From: Pandoraea pulmonicola
Lineage (GTDB): Bacteria; Pseudomonadota; Gammaproteobacteria; Burkholderiales; Burkholderiaceae
DNA: 64,000 nucleotides
Direction: 5' to 3'
Assembly (NCBI RefSeq): GCF_000815105.2
Contig: NZ_CP010310.2
Coordinates: forward strand, 558,001-622,000
Shown: in pieces, positions 35,669 through 47,373 of the stretch
Layout of the letters: each line of letters begins with the position of its first letter
Numbering within the stretch: the stretch's first letter is position 1
Notes under the pieces: model-generated
What the model was told of the DNA's origin: nothing
Databases searched by the model: none
Seen by the model: only the letters and a program-made list of their open reading frames with translations
Made by a program: the position numbers and the translations under genes

Positions 35669-36988
35669 TTATCCCAGCAAGGCGTCTGCGAACTCGCGTG
35701 CGGAGAACGGTTGCAGATCCTCGACCTTCTCGCCCACGCCGATGAAGTACACCGGCACCGGACGCTGGCGTGCGATCGCGGCAAGAATGCCGCCCTTGGC
35801 CGTGCCGTCGAGCTTGGTCACGATGAGGCCGGTGAGTTGCAGCGCGTCGTCGAACGCCTTGACCTGCGCGAGCGCGTTCTGGCCGGTGTTGGCGTCGATC
35901 ACGAGCAGCACCTCGTGCGGCGCGCCCTCGGCGGCCTTGCCAAGCACGCGCCTGATCTTCTTGAGCTCCTCCATCAGATGCAACTGCGTCGGCAGGCGGC
36001 CTGCCGTGTCGGCCATCACGATATCGATCCTGCGCGCCCGTGCCGCGTTGACGGCGTCGAAGACGACCGCCGCCGGATCGCCGCTTTCCTGCGAGACGAC
36101 CGCCACGTTGTTACGCTCGCCCCAGATCGTCAACTGCTCGCGAGCCGCCGCGCGGAACGTGTCGCCGGCGGCGAGCAGCACCGACTGCCCGTAATGCTGA
36201 AAGTGCTTGGCCAGCTTGCCGATGCTCGTCGTCTTGCCGGCGCCGTTCACGCCCGCGATCATCACGACCAGCGGCGCTTCGCGGCCGAGCACGAGGCTCT
36301 GCTCGAGCGGTTGCAGCAGTTCGACCAGCAGATCGTGCAACGCGCGCTTGACCTGTTCGCCTTCGGTCAGGCGTTCGGCCTTGACCTTCTTGCGCAGCGC
36401 GTCGAGGAGGAAGGTGGTGGCTTCGACGCCCGCGTCGCTCATCAGCAGGGCGCCTTCGAGTTCCTCGAAGAGATTCTCGTCGACCTTCACGCCGACGAAG
36501 ATGCCCGTGAGGCCGGCGCTGGTCTTCGACAGACCGGTCTTCAGGCGCGTGAGCCACGAGCGCTTGGCGGCCGGCGCGGGGGCCGGGGCGGCGACGATTT
36601 CGCCGATGGTTTCACCTTGCGCGTCCTTCACGACGACGGGCGCGGGCGGTGGTGCGACGTCCACCGGTTCTGACGTGGTCGATGCGTCCGGCGTTGGGAT
36701 TTGGGCCGAAATGGAGTCGGACGCTTCCGTGTTTTCGGCGGCGCTTTGCACCGGCTCGCTCACCGTCGGCGTCGCAGGTGTGGCGGGGGCGGTGGGCGCG
36801 GTGGATTGATGGGACGCGGGCGATGCGACGTTCGCCTTTGCGTCGCCCGCGGTGGCAGCAGGCGCCGTCGGTTCGGTGGCCTGGGCCGGCTGAGCCGAGT
36901 CGGTCGACTCGACGGATTCTGGCGATGCGGGACTCGTCTCGGCGGCCTTGTTGCCGCCCGACTTGAAGCGCTTGAAGAAACTGAACAT
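35669..36988 (-). CDS. ftsY: Signal recognition particle receptor FtsY
   Basis: SRP-type GTPase that docks ribosome-SRP complexes at the membrane. An alanine/proline/threonine-rich, acidic N-terminal region (about residues 12-125) precedes the four-helix N domain and the G domain with [21 protein letters not shown] and TKLDGTAKGG. MFSFFKRFKSGGNK forms a basic lipid-binding start. It has 439 residues. The open frame runs on upstream without conserved residues. It is divergent from the M16 peptidase pair, the common betaproteobacterial arrangement. Confidence 0.96.
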   Translation of the reverse strand: MFSFFKRFKSGGNKAAETSPASPESVESTDSAQPAQATEPTAPAATAGDAKANVASPASHQSTAPTAPATPATPTVSEPVQSAAENTEASDSISAQIPTPDASTTSEPVDVAPPPAPVVVKDAQGETIGEIVAAPAPAPAAKRSWLTRLKTGLSKTSAGLTGIFVGVKVDENLFEELEGALLMSDAGVEATTFLLDALRKKVKAERLTEGEQVKRALHDLLVELLQPLEQSLVLGREAPLVVMIAGVNGAGKTTSIGKLAKHFQHYGQSVLLAAGDTFRAAAREQLTIWGERNNVAVVSQESGDPAAVVFDAVNAARARRIDIVMADTAGRLPTQLHLMEELKKIRRVLGKAAEGAPHEVLLVIDANTGQNALAQVKAFDDALQLTGLIVTKLDGTAKGGILAAIARQRPVPVYFIGVGEKVEDLQPFSAREFADALLG

Positions 36989-37159
36989 GGGGTGAGGAAC
37001 TCGACGTGGGGGCGCGCGGTCGGCGTGCGTCTCTGATTTGCCTTGCCATTCGCGTCGTACAAAACCCCCTACAATGGGCGAGTCGTTGTTTCCGACGCGG
37101 GAAATGCGACGTATTTTATCAGACGCGTATCGACGTCCATGACGGGCGAAAGGGGATCC

Positions 37160-38578
37160 ATGACGGCAACCATGCGCTGGCGACACGCCTTGGTCGGACT
37201 GACCTTGGCCGGGCTGATGGGCCTGAGCCATGCGGCCGACACCGGCGGCAGCAAAACCACGGACAACACTTCGGAATTCACGCTATCGAACGGCCTGCGG
37301 CTGATCGTGCGCGAAGATCACCGCGCGCCCACGGTCGCTCACGTGGTCTGGTATCGCGCCGGCTCGCTCGACGAGTTCAACGGCACCACGGGCGTCGCCC
37401 ACGCGCTCGAACACATGATGTTCAAGGGCACGAAGTCCGTCGGCGCCGGGCAGTTTTCGCGCCAGGTCGCCGCGCTGGGCGGCCGTGAGAACGCCTTCAC
37501 CAGCAAGGACTACACCGGCTACTTCGAGCAGACGGAGAAGTCGCGCCTGCCGGAGATGATGCGTCTCGAGGCCGACCGCATGGCCAATCTGACGCTCTCC
37601 GCCGACGAATTCGCGAAGGAGATCCAGGTGGTCATGGAGGAGCGCCGTCTGCGCACCGACGATCAGCCGCGCGCACTGCTCTACGAACAATTGATGGCCA
37701 CGGCGCTCGTGGCCAATCCGTACCGCCGCCCGATCGTCGGCTGGATGGACGACCTGCAGCACATGACCGTGCAGGACACACGCGACTGGTACGAGCGCTG
37801 GTATGCGCCGAACAACGCCGTCGTGGTCGTGAGCGGCGACGTCGATCCGGCGCAGGTCAGGCAGTTCGCCGAAAAGTACTATGGGGCGCTCAAGCCGCGC
37901 GCGTTGCCCGAGCGCCGTCCGCAGAACGAGCCGGCACAACTGGGCGTGAGGCGCGTCTTCGTGAAGGCGCCGGCCGAGAATCCGAACGTGATGCTGGCGT
38001 GGCGTGCGCCGCGCCTGACCGACGTCGAGAAGGACGACGACGTCTATGCGCTGCAGGTGCTTGCCGCCGTGCTCGACGGCTACGGCAACGCTCGGCTGAC
38101 GAGTCGTCTGGTGCGCGAGCAACGCATCGCCAACGATGTCGGAGCGAGCTATGACGGCGTGGGCCGGGGCCCGCAGTTCTTCCTCCTCGACGGCACGCCG
38201 GCGCAAGGCAAGACGCCCGAGCAGATCGAGAAGGCCTTGCGCGCGCAGATCGCCGACGTCGCAGCACACGGCGTGACCGAGGCGGAACTCAAGCGCGTGA
38301 AGGCGCAGGTGGTCGCGTCGCAGATCTACAAGCGCGACTCGGTGTTCGGGCAGGCCATGGAGATCGGCCTGAACGAAATGTCGGGCATTTCGTGGCGGCA
38401 GATCGATCGCATGCTCGAAAAGGTGAAGGCGGTAACGCCCGCGCAAGTGCAGGCGGTGGCCGGCAAGTACTTCGGCGACGATTCGCTGACGGTGGCCACG
38501 CTGGTGCCGCAGCCGATCGACGAAGCGACACGCAAGCGCCGCGCCCAAGGGGCGGAAGACCTGAAGAACATGCGCTGA
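37160..38578 (+). CDS. M16 family zinc metallopeptidase, catalytic subunit
   Basis: Insulinase/pitrilysin-type peptidase of 472 residues. A signal peptide (about 1-26, ending SHAA) exports it to the periplasm. The inverted zinc motif HALEH (H81-x2-E84-H85) binds the metal, and a downstream glutamate provides the third ligand. The ATG at 37160 has AAAGGGG upstream; ATGs at 37139 and 37172 are alternatives. It works with the following gene, which lacks the zinc motif, as a two-subunit enzyme like those of mitochondria. Substrates are unknown. Confidence 0.93.
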   Translation: MTATMRWRHALVGLTLAGLMGLSHAADTGGSKTTDNTSEFTLSNGLRLIVREDHRAPTVAHVVWYRAGSLDEFNGTTGVAHALEHMMFKGTKSVGAGQFSRQVAALGGRENAFTSKDYTGYFEQTEKSRLPEMMRLEADRMANLTLSADEFAKEIQVVMEERRLRTDDQPRALLYEQLMATALVANPYRRPIVGWMDDLQHMTVQDTRDWYERWYAPNNAVVVVSGDVDPAQVRQFAEKYYGALKPRALPERRPQNEPAQLGVRRVFVKAPAENPNVMLAWRAPRLTDVEKDDDVYALQVLAAVLDGYGNARLTSRLVREQRIANDVGASYDGVGRGPQFFLLDGTPAQGKTPEQIEKALRAQIADVAAHGVTEAELKRVKAQVVASQIYKRDSVFGQAMEIGLNEMSGISWRQIDRMLEKVKAVTPAQVQAVAGKYFGDDSLTVATLVPQPIDEATRKRRAQGAEDLKNMR

Positions 38579-38590
38579 GAGGGCCACACG

Positions 38591-40015
38591 ATGATGAAGA
38601 TTTCCGCACTGATGCGTGCGCTTTCCCCTGTGCGCACGAGTCTGCTGGTGTGCGCGGCTGCGCTCGCCTCCACCGCCGCGCAGGCGGCATTGCCGATTCA
38701 GACCTGGACCGCGCCGTCCGGCGCCAAGGTGCTACTCGTCGAGAGCCGGTCGATTCCGATGATCGACCTGAACATCGATTTCGATGCGGGCAGCCGCTAC
38801 GATCCGCCGGGCAAGGCCGGCCTGGCGCTGCTCACGGCGGGCCTGCTCGACGCCGGCGCAATGGCGGCCGGTGGGCGTCCCGCGTTGACCGAAGCGCAGA
38901 TCGCCGACCGCTTCGCCGATGTCGGCGCGATGGCGGGCACGCAGGCCGGCCGCGACGCCGCGACCGTCACCATGCGCACGCTGTCCTCGGCTGCCGAGCG
39001 CGACGCGGCGGTGAGCACCATGGCGCAGTTCCTCCAGCATCCGACGTTCCCCGAGGCCGTACTCAAGCGCGAATCGGCGCGGCTGTCGGCTGCGATCGCC
39101 GAAGCCGACACGAAACCCGAGGCCATCGCCGAGAAGGCGTTTCTCCATGCGATCTATGGCAGCCATCCGTACGGTGTGACGGCAACGGTGGCGAGCGTCA
39201 ACGCCGTCAAGCGCGACGATCTCGTGCGCTTCTATCGCGACATGTACAGCCCGAAGCGGGCGGTCGTCACGATCGTCGGCGACATCGACCGCGCGCAGGC
39301 GGAGAAGGTCGTCGCCACGCTGACGGATGCGATGCCGGCCGGCGTCACGCCGCCCGCCATGCCTGCCGTGGCCCCGCTGCGCAGTGCCGTGCAGATCGAT
39401 CTGCCGCACCCGGCGGAGCAGGCGCACATCGTGACGGGGCAGGCCTCGATGGCACGTAGCGATCCCGACTACTTCCCGTTGCTCGTGGGCAATTACGTGC
39501 TGGGCAGCGGCGGGTTCGTGTCGCGGCTCACGGCCGAAGTGCGCGAGAAGCGCGGTCTCACGTACGGCGTGTCGAGCGCCTTCGTGCCGCAGTTGCAGGA
39601 AGGGCCGTTCGAGATCAGCCTGCAGACGCGTCGCGAGCAGGCGCGCGACGCGCTCAAGGTCGTGCGCGAGACGCTCGGCAAGTTCGTGCAGGACGGACCG
39701 ACCGATGCGGAAATGCAAGCCGCGAAGGACAACCTCGTCAACGGTTTCCCGCTGCGTCTGGACAGCAACCGCAAGCTGCTGGCGAACGTGGCGGCCATCG
39801 GCTTCTACAATCTGCCGCTCGACTATCTCGACACGTGGACCGAGAAGGTCAAGGCCGTCACGGCGGCGCAGGTCAAGGAAGCCTTCGCGCGCCACGTGCA
39901 GCCGGATCGTCTGGCCACGATCGTCGTCGGACCGGGTGACGTGTTCGGCGCCGCAAGCAAGGGTGCCACCGCCCCCGCCGCCGGCAAGTCCGGTACCGGC
40001 ACGAAGGCGAAGTAA
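38591..40015 (+). CDS. M16 family peptidase-like subunit without zinc motif
   Basis: A 474-residue paralogue of the preceding peptidase, with a signal peptide (ending TAAQA). The HxxEH position reads GLALLTAGLLDAGA, so the zinc site is missing. The C-terminal GGFVSRLTAEVREKRGLTYGV segment with the arginine/tyrosine substrate-binding pair is kept. This is the usual division of labour in M16 heterodimers: one catalytic, one substrate-binding subunit. Twelve bases separate the two genes. The C-terminus is alanine- and lysine-rich and probably disordered. Confidence 0.92.
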   Translation: MMKISALMRALSPVRTSLLVCAAALASTAAQAALPIQTWTAPSGAKVLLVESRSIPMIDLNIDFDAGSRYDPPGKAGLALLTAGLLDAGAMAAGGRPALTEAQIADRFADVGAMAGTQAGRDAATVTMRTLSSAAERDAAVSTMAQFLQHPTFPEAVLKRESARLSAAIAEADTKPEAIAEKAFLHAIYGSHPYGVTATVASVNAVKRDDLVRFYRDMYSPKRAVVTIVGDIDRAQAEKVVATLTDAMPAGVTPPAMPAVAPLRSAVQIDLPHPAEQAHIVTGQASMARSDPDYFPLLVGNYVLGSGGFVSRLTAEVREKRGLTYGVSSAFVPQLQEGPFEISLQTRREQARDALKVVRETLGKFVQDGPTDAEMQAAKDNLVNGFPLRLDSNRKLLANVAAIGFYNLPLDYLDTWTEKVKAVTAAQVKEAFARHVQPDRLATIVVGPGDVFGAASKGATAPAAGKSGTGTKAK

Positions 40016-40054
40016 TCGTCCGTAGCGATGCCGTATCGCTGTGTCGCTGCTGCG

Positions 40055-40843
40055 TCACCGGAGAATCCGGCGGCGCAGCAGTACCAGTGCGACGGCGAAA
40101 CCCACGATGGCGTAGACGGCGAGCGCACCGGCATGCAGCCACGGCTGGTCGAGGGAGCGTCCGAGCATGGCGGGGCGGATCAGGGCCACGGCATGCGCGA
40201 GCGGCAGCCACTCGGTGATGTGGCGAGCGGCGGACGGCAATTGCGACAACGGGAAGAACACGCCGGAGAGCAGCAGCATTGGCGTCATGACGAGCGTCTG
40301 GTAGAACATGAAGAAGTCGTAGCTCGGCGCGAGCGACGTCATGACCATCGCCAGACTCGCGAACGCTAGGCCGGCAAGCAGGACCACCGGGAAGACGATC
40401 GCGAGGCTGTCGAGGCGCGCATAGCCCAGCACGCTGGCCACGATGAGGATGGCCAGCCCCGAGAGCACCGCCTTGCTCGCCGCCCACACCACCTCCCCCA
40501 GAACCACGTCGCCCAGCGTGAGCGGCGTGTGCATGAGGGCCTCCCAAGTGCGCTGCACGTGCATGCGGGAGAAGCCCGAGTACATCGACTCGAAGCTCGC
40601 GGAGAACATCACGCTCGAGCCGACGGTACCCGCGGCGAGGAATGCGATGTAGGACGTGCCGTCCACGTTGCCGACCATCATCCCCAGTCCGAAACCCAGC
40701 CCGAACAGGTAGATCATCGGATCGGCCAGATTGCCGAACATCGACGCGATGGCGAGCTTGCGCCAGACGAGGAAGTTGCGCCGCCAGACGCCGATCCACG
40801 CCGCGGCCCCCGGAAGATAACGCGGTGCATGGGGCTTATTCAT
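40055..40843 (-). CDS. ABC-2 type exporter permease (NodJ-like)
   Basis: A 262-residue membrane protein with about six helices of the ABC-2/NodJ permease family. The [16 protein letters not shown] and [20 protein letters not shown] regions are characteristic. With the upstream NodI-like ATPase it forms an exporter. NodIJ in rhizobia export lipo-chitin signals; homologues are common in Burkholderiales with unknown cargo. Its start overlaps the ATPase stop by eight bases, so the two are translationally coupled. Confidence 0.88.
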   Translation of the reverse strand: MNKPHAPRYLPGAAAWIGVWRRNFLVWRKLAIASMFGNLADPMIYLFGLGFGLGMMVGNVDGTSYIAFLAAGTVGSSVMFSASFESMYSGFSRMHVQRTWEALMHTPLTLGDVVLGEVVWAASKAVLSGLAILIVASVLGYARLDSLAIVFPVVLLAGLAFASLAMVMTSLAPSYDFFMFYQTLVMTPMLLLSGVFFPLSQLPSAARHITEWLPLAHAVALIRPAMLGRSLDQPWLHAGALAVYAIVGFAVALVLLRRRILR

Positions 40844-41753
40844 CGCGCATCTCCCGTCCCGTGAGTTTGAGGAAAACGTCCTCGAGGTTCGCGCGGCGAT
40901 GGAGGTAGCGGACGCCGGGCTGGTGCTGCAGCGCGGCCACGAGAGGCGCCGCATCGCGCACGTAGCAGAAATGCGTCTCGCCGCTCGTCTCGATGCGCTC
41001 GGCCAACGGTGAGATCTGTGCGAGCAACGCCCGCGGCACGTCGCCGAAGAGCTCCACCACGTCGCAACCGATTTCGCGTGCGACGAGTTCTGGCGGTGTG
41101 CCCTCGGCAATCTTGCGCCCAGCATCTATCACGCACAGGCGATGGCACAGCCGCTCGGCCTCCTCCATGAAATGCGTCGTCAGCAGAATCGTCTTGCCTT
41201 CGTTCATCAACGATTTGAGACGTTCCCAGATCAGATGCCGCGCTTGCGGATCGAGGCCGGTGGTCGGCTCGTCGAGTACGAGCAGGTCGGGATTGTTGAT
41301 GAGCGCGCGGGCGAGTGTGAGGCGGCGCTTCATGCCGCCGGAGAGCTGGCCGACGCGGGCGTCGGCCTTGGCTTCGAGCCGCGCGAAGGCCAGCAGGGCC
41401 GGCACGCGCTCACGAATCTCGGCGCGCGAGAGGCCGAAATACCGGCCGAAGACGGCAAGGTTCTCGCGCACGGTGAAGTCGGGATCGAGATTGTCGAACT
41501 GCGGCACCACGCCGATGCGTCGCCGAGCCTCGGGCGCCGACTGCGGCACGGGCATGCCGCCGAGCCGGATGTCGCCGGCGTCGGGCGTCACCAGGCCCAG
41601 CAGCATGCGCAACGTGGTCGTCTTGCCCGCGCCGTTGGGCCCCAGCAGGCCGAAACACTCGCCGGGGGCGACGCGAAGGGAGAGATGATCGACGACGGGA
41701 CGGTCGTCATAGGTCTTGCAGAGCTCTGTTACCTCGATGGCGGCAGCGGTCAT
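40836..41753 (-). CDS. ABC exporter ATP-binding protein (NodI-like)
   Basis: A 305-residue ATPase with Walker [10 protein letters not shown], the signature [15 protein letters not shown] and Walker [14 protein letters not shown], then the NodI/DrrA-type C-terminal domain. [12 protein letters not shown] is the family end signature. It powers the permease encoded just downstream. I chose the MTAAAIEV start at 41753; the frame is open 84 codons further with no homology. It is transcribed divergently from rsmD. Confidence 0.9.
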   Translation of the reverse strand: MTAAAIEVTELCKTYDDRPVVDHLSLRVAPGECFGLLGPNGAGKTTTLRMLLGLVTPDAGDIRLGGMPVPQSAPEARRRIGVVPQFDNLDPDFTVRENLAVFGRYFGLSRAEIRERVPALLAFARLEAKADARVGQLSGGMKRRLTLARALINNPDLLVLDEPTTGLDPQARHLIWERLKSLMNEGKTILLTTHFMEEAERLCHRLCVIDAGRKIAEGTPPELVAREIGCDVVELFGDVPRALLAQISPLAERIETSGETHFCYVRDAAPLVAALQHQPGVRYLHRRANLEDVFLKLTGREMRDE

Positions 41754-42061
41754 GACGAATCGGGCGGACTCCTGTTGAGCGACAGTCGGGGACGGCTGGG
41801 GCTTGGCCGCGCCTGGCGCTTCGCCGCACCGGGGACGCGTGTGCCGGTCCGGCATTGCGTATCCCGATGGGGCTGGGGGGACGGGCGATGTGGTATGTTT
41901 CGCCTCAACAATGTAGCGTGGTTTGCCATGAATTTGGATTTCCTGCGTGCGAATCGCCGCGCGCGACCTCTTTTTTGCATCGAAGCGGACCCTCGCGTCA
42001 CGCACACCGGTGCATTCGGCCCGGCTGTTTTGACTGCCGCGGCGATCTCCCGGAGCGCATC

Positions 42062-43526
<1,465 letters not shown>

Positions 43527-43646
43527 TTTCACGTCAGGCCGCGTTCCGCTTCACATCCCCGGAAACCACGCGAGAGATCTGCGGGCGGCCGAAGGCACCC
43601 TGCGGCGCCTTGGCCATGCATCGAGCCGCACATCCGCGCGACTTGC

Positions 43647-44243
43647 TTACTTCCCGGGCGCGGCGTGCAGACGCATCATCGCCTTTTCCATCTCGCCCTT
43701 GACGATCAGGTCGACGACGTCGAGCGAGCGCGACATCGCGTCGTCGATTAGCACCTGCTCTTCCTTGCGCGGCGGCTTGAGCACGAAATCGACCACCTGC
43801 TGCTGGCTGCCGGCTGGCTGGAGCGTGCGCGGATGCCCGATGCCCAGGCGCAGACGCCAGAATTCCTGCGTGGTCAGGTGCGCGGCAATGTCCTTCAGGC
43901 CGTTGTGTCCACCGCTGCCGCCGCCTCGCTTGAGTTTCACGGCGCCGGGCAGGAGGTCGAGTTCGTCGTGCACGACAAGGATCTCGTCGGGCAGGATCTT
44001 ATAGAAGCGGGCCAGTGCGACGACGGACTGGCCGGAGCGGTTCATGAACGTCTGCGGCTCGAGTAGCCAGACTTCCTGACCGGCCACGCGCGCACGCGCA
44101 GCGAAGCCGTGGAAGTTTTTCTGGTTGGAGAGCGATGCGCCGCATTGCTGTGCCAGTGCGTCGACAAACCAGAAGCCCGCGTTGTGACGCGTCGCTGTGT
44201 ATTCGGCACCCGGATTGCCGAGCCCTACGATCAGCTTGATCAT
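43647..44243 (-). CDS. pth: Peptidyl-tRNA hydrolase
   Basis: Releases tRNA from prematurely terminated peptidyl-tRNA. The 198-residue protein has [15 protein letters not shown] with the catalytic histidine, MNRSGQSV, and HDELDLLPG with the catalytic aspartate. The start [12 protein letters not shown] matches the family; upstream codons are open but not conserved. It follows rplY and prs on the - strand, the standard order. Confidence 0.96.
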   Translation of the reverse strand: MIKLIVGLGNPGAEYTATRHNAGFWFVDALAQQCGASLSNQKNFHGFAARARVAGQEVWLLEPQTFMNRSGQSVVALARFYKILPDEILVVHDELDLLPGAVKLKRGGGSGGHNGLKDIAAHLTTQEFWRLRLGIGHPRTLQPAGSQQQVVDFVLKPPRKEEQVLIDDAMSRSLDVVDLIVKGEMEKAMMRLHAAPGK

Positions 44244-44293
44244 TTCGGTGTCGGAGGTGTTGGTGCAGGTGTTGGTACGCCATGCACCGCAAT

Positions 44294-44327
44294 AAAAAAA
44301 CCCGCCGGACATGATGTCGCGGCGGGT
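44294..44327 (-). terminator. Terminator after rplY
   Basis: CCCGCC and GGCGGG arms plus an inner GACAT/ATGTC stem form a long hairpin. On the - strand it is followed by a run of seven T. It lies between rplY and pth, so pth may depend on partial read-through or its own promoter. Confidence 0.75.
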
Positions 44328-44367
44328 CTTGCGTCCAGCGTCGCCGCTGAAGGCTGGCGCGCGTGGC

Positions 44368-44988
44368 TTAGGCAGCCGGCGTTTCGCCTTCGGCAGCCGA
44401 GGCAGCGGCTTCATCGGCAGCAGCGCCAGCCGGTTGGACGGCTTGCGCCACCACCGGGTTTTCCTGCTCGACGTGCAGCGTCAACGTCACGCCGGCGGGC
44501 AGCTTGACGTCCTTGGCGTGCACGGTCTGGCCGGCTTCCAGCTTCGACAGGTCGACTTCCAGGAATTCCGGCAGCTTGCCCGGCAGGCAGCTGATGTCCA
44601 GTTCGTTCAGCGTGTGGCTGATCACGTTCGAAGCCAGCTTCACGGCCGGGGCGTTCTCGGCGTTCAGGAAGTGCAGGGGCACCTTCACGTGAATCGACTT
44701 GTTCGGATCGACACGTTGGAAATCCACGTGCAGAACGAGTTGCTTGAACGGGTGGTACTGCACATCGCGCAGCAGCACTTGTTCGGTCTTGCCGGCAACT
44801 TCCAGGTCGAGAATCGACGAGTGGAAAGCTTCCTTGCGGAGGGCGTGCCACAGTGCGTTGTGATCGAGTTCGATCATTTTGGCTTCAACGTTACCACCGT
44901 ACACGATGCCCGTAGTCTTACCGGCATTGCGCAGGCGGCGGCTCGCACCCGTACCTTGCTGATTGCGCTCAAAAGCGACGACTTTCAT
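44368..44988 (-). CDS. rplY: 50S ribosomal protein L25, Ctc form
   Basis: 5S rRNA-binding ribosomal protein in its two-domain Ctc (TL5-like) form. The N-terminal L25 domain ([24 protein letters not shown]) is followed by the TL5-type beta domain ([20 protein letters not shown]), then an alanine/glutamate-rich tail. It has 206 residues. The frame continues upstream without homology; MKVVAFER is the usual start. It lies between prs and pth. Confidence 0.95.
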   Translation of the reverse strand: MKVVAFERNQQGTGASRRLRNAGKTTGIVYGGNVEAKMIELDHNALWHALRKEAFHSSILDLEVAGKTEQVLLRDVQYHPFKQLVLHVDFQRVDPNKSIHVKVPLHFLNAENAPAVKLASNVISHTLNELDISCLPGKLPEFLEVDLSKLEAGQTVHAKDVKLPAGVTLTLHVEQENPVVAQAVQPAGAAADEAAASAAEGETPAA

Positions 44989-45103
44989 AACAACTCCTTG
45001 TACTGCCCGCGACCAGGCAGTGATTTCTTCCCGAAATACCCGCTGAAAAACGCGGGTTTCAGGAACGACAAAGGCGAGGAAACGCTCCTCGCCGACATAA
45101 CAA

Positions 45104-45122
45104 CGGCGCCACACCGGCGCCG
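45104..45122. repeat. Hairpin between prs and rplY
   Basis: A 7-base stem CGGCGCC / GGCGCCG (5-base loop), 23 bases after the prs stop on the - strand; a second stem GGCGAGGA / TCCTCGCC lies at 45073-45093. Neither has a U-run, so attenuation or mRNA stabilisation is more likely than full termination. Confidence 0.45.
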
Positions 45123-45144
45123 CTGCAAAAACTTTACCGAACGC

Positions 45145-46092
45145 TTATTCCGCGAACAGCGACATCACCGAGTCGCCGCGTCGGATGCGCGAGAACGTCT
45201 CGGCGAGCAGGTTCGCGCAGCTCAACTGGCGAATCTTGCCGCCCTTCGAGTCGTCGCGCAGCGGAATCGTGTCCGTCACGACCACTTCGTCGAGCTCCGA
45301 GGCGTTGATTCGCGCCGCGGCGCCGCCCGAGAGCACCGGATGCGTACAGTAGGCGTAGACCTTCTGTGCACCGCGTTCCTTCAACACCTGTGCTGCCTTG
45401 CAGAGCGTGCCAGCGGTGTCGACCATGTCGTCCATGATGACGCAGGTACGACCTTCGACTTCACCGATGATGTTCATCACTTCGGCCACGTTGGCCTTCG
45501 GACGGCGCTTGTCGATGATGGCCAGATCGCAATGCAGCTGCTTGGCCAGCGCACGGGCGCGCACCACACCGCCGACGTCCGGCGACACCACCAGCAGGTT
45601 TTCGTGGTTCTGCTCGCGCACATCCGCCAGCAGCAGCGGCGACGCATAGATGTTGTCGACCGGGATATCGAAGAAGCCCTGAATCTGGTCGGCGTGCAGG
45701 TCCATCGTGATGATGCGCTCGACGCCTGCGATTTGCAGCATGTTGGCCACGACCTTCGCCGAGATCGCCACGCGCGCCGAACGGGGGCGGCGATCCTGAC
45801 GGGCATAGCCGAAATACGGGATGGCAGCGGTGATCCGGCCGGCGGAAGCGCGCTTGAGCGCGTCGACCATGATCATCAGTTCCATCAGGTTGTCGTTGGT
45901 CGGAGCACACGTCGACTGGAGGACGAAGACGTCCTTGCCGCGCACGTTTTCCTGAATTTCGACCTGAATCTCGCCATCCGAGAAGCGGCTGGCCATGGCC
46001 TTGCCGAGAGGGATACCGAGCGTGTCGACGACCGCTTGGGCCAGGGCGGGATTGGCGTTCCCGGTGAATACCATTAGGTTATCACTACTCAT
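45145..46092 (-). CDS. prs: Ribose-phosphate pyrophosphokinase
   Basis: Makes PRPP from ribose 5-phosphate and ATP for nucleotide, histidine, tryptophan and NAD synthesis. The 315 residues hold the flexible-loop motif ARQDRRPRS, the [15 protein letters not shown] region and the PRPP-binding [11 protein letters not shown]. The start at MSSDNLMVF is the family one; an upstream ATG at 46131 adds 13 residues. It follows the tRNA-Gln and ispE genes in the common ispE-tRNA-prs-rplY-pth array. Confidence 0.96.
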   Translation of the reverse strand: MSSDNLMVFTGNANPALAQAVVDTLGIPLGKAMASRFSDGEIQVEIQENVRGKDVFVLQSTCAPTNDNLMELMIMVDALKRASAGRITAAIPYFGYARQDRRPRSARVAISAKVVANMLQIAGVERIITMDLHADQIQGFFDIPVDNIYASPLLLADVREQNHENLLVVSPDVGGVVRARALAKQLHCDLAIIDKRRPKANVAEVMNIIGEVEGRTCVIMDDMVDTAGTLCKAAQVLKERGAQKVYAYCTHPVLSGGAAARINASELDEVVVTDTIPLRDDSKGGKIRQLSCANLLAETFSRIRRGDSVMSLFAE

Positions 46093-46140
46093 CTGGCTAC
46101 CTGCGGAACGTTGGATGCTGAGACTCGACAACAGAGAAAT

Positions 46141-46217
46141 TGGCAGGGGAGGAAGGACTCGAACCCTCGTATGCCGGAATCAAAATCCGGTGCCTTAACC
46201 AACTTGGCGACTCCCCT
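46141..46217 (-). tRNA. tRNA-Gln (anticodon TTG)
   Basis: A 77-base cloverleaf with encoded CCA (46141-46143). The acceptor stem pairs AGGGGAG with CTCCCCT, and the anticodon stem pairs CCGGA with TCCGG around the loop TTTTGAT, giving anticodon TTG at 46183-46181. The T-loop TTCGAGT is standard. It lies between ispE and prs, as usual in Burkholderiales. Confidence 0.95.
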
Positions 46218-46270
46218 ACACTAACCGGTACCTTCGCTGCGCCGTAGGAAACGCAACAAAGCAAAACTTT

Positions 46271-47140
46271 TCACGCGAAGGCGAACAGCGGGTGTTCGGC
46301 CAGGCTAGTGGTCACTTGACCGAGCCAGCGCTCCGGCAATCGCTTGCATGCGGCTTCCGCTTCCGCCTTCGTGTCGAATACCGCAAACACGCTGGCGCCG
46401 GATCCTGTCATGCGTGCCGTGGTGAAGGTTCTGAACCAGTCAATCACAGCAGCGACTTCCGCGTATTCCCGAGTGACTACCGCCTGCATGTCGTTACGGA
46501 AGATTTCATCCGTTTCGAACACGTTTTTGTTGGCGTGCTCAAGAAAGAACGCCATTGTGACGATCTTCGAATCCCTTGTCAACAGGGGGTCGCGAAATAT
46601 TTTGTCCGTCGCGACGTGCACGCGCGGGTTGACGACGAGAAAGTGCCATTGCGGCAGATTCACCGCGTGCAATGATTCGCCCAGCCCCTCGGCGAAGGCA
46701 TTGCGGCCGAACACGAAAAACGGCACGTCCGCGCCGAGCTTGAGGGCCAGCGTCTGCAGTTCCGCGCGCGGCAGATCGAGCTGCCACATCCGGTTCAGGG
46801 CGAGCAGCGTGGTGGCGGCGTCCGAGCTGCCGCCGCCGATGCCGCCGCCGGCCGGCAAACGCTTCTCGATGGCGATGTCCACGCCGAAACGCACGCCGCA
46901 GTGTTCCTGCAGAAGTCGGGCCGCCCGCACGGTGAGGTCCGTCTCCGGCGGCACGCCCGGCAGCGGATTCGTGTGGACGATGCGCGCGTCGTCGCGGCGT
47001 TCGAAATGCAGCGTGTCGGCCCAGTCGATCAGTTGGAAGACGGTTTGCAGTTCGTGATAGCCGTTGGGCCGGCGTCCCACGATATGCAGGAACAGGTTCA
47101 GCTTGGCCGGAGCCGGGCAGTCACGCAGGATTTCGTACAT
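46271..47140 (-). CDS. ispE: 4-diphosphocytidyl-2-C-methyl-D-erythritol kinase
   Basis: GHMP-family kinase of the MEP isoprenoid pathway, phosphorylating CDP-methylerythritol. The 289 residues show [23 protein letters not shown] at the start and the ATP-binding glycine loop [14 protein letters not shown]. The C-terminal MTGSGASVF is typical. It is encoded between lolB and the tRNA-Gln gene on the same strand. Confidence 0.95.
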   Translation of the reverse strand: MYEILRDCPAPAKLNLFLHIVGRRPNGYHELQTVFQLIDWADTLHFERRDDARIVHTNPLPGVPPETDLTVRAARLLQEHCGVRFGVDIAIEKRLPAGGGIGGGSSDAATTLLALNRMWQLDLPRAELQTLALKLGADVPFFVFGRNAFAEGLGESLHAVNLPQWHFLVVNPRVHVATDKIFRDPLLTRDSKIVTMAFFLEHANKNVFETDEIFRNDMQAVVTREYAEVAAVIDWFRTFTTARMTGSGASVFAVFDTKAEAEAACKRLPERWLGQVTTSLAEHPLFAFA

Positions 47141-47373
47141 GGCGATGCGAAACGAGAGCTATCGGAGTGCGCGGCGGTGGCGCCGGCATCCGGAGGCGGG
47201 GAGTCGTCCCCGGGAAATTCGCTGACGGCGGGCATTGCAGGGCGCAGGCGTTGATCCGCGCCAGCAGTTGCATCGGCATCGTCGGCATCGGTGACGACGT
47301 GCACCCGAGTCAGGCGGCGCCAAGGATAGCACCGCCGGCGCAAGCGTGCCGAAGTGGCCCGCTGAGTCTCGTC

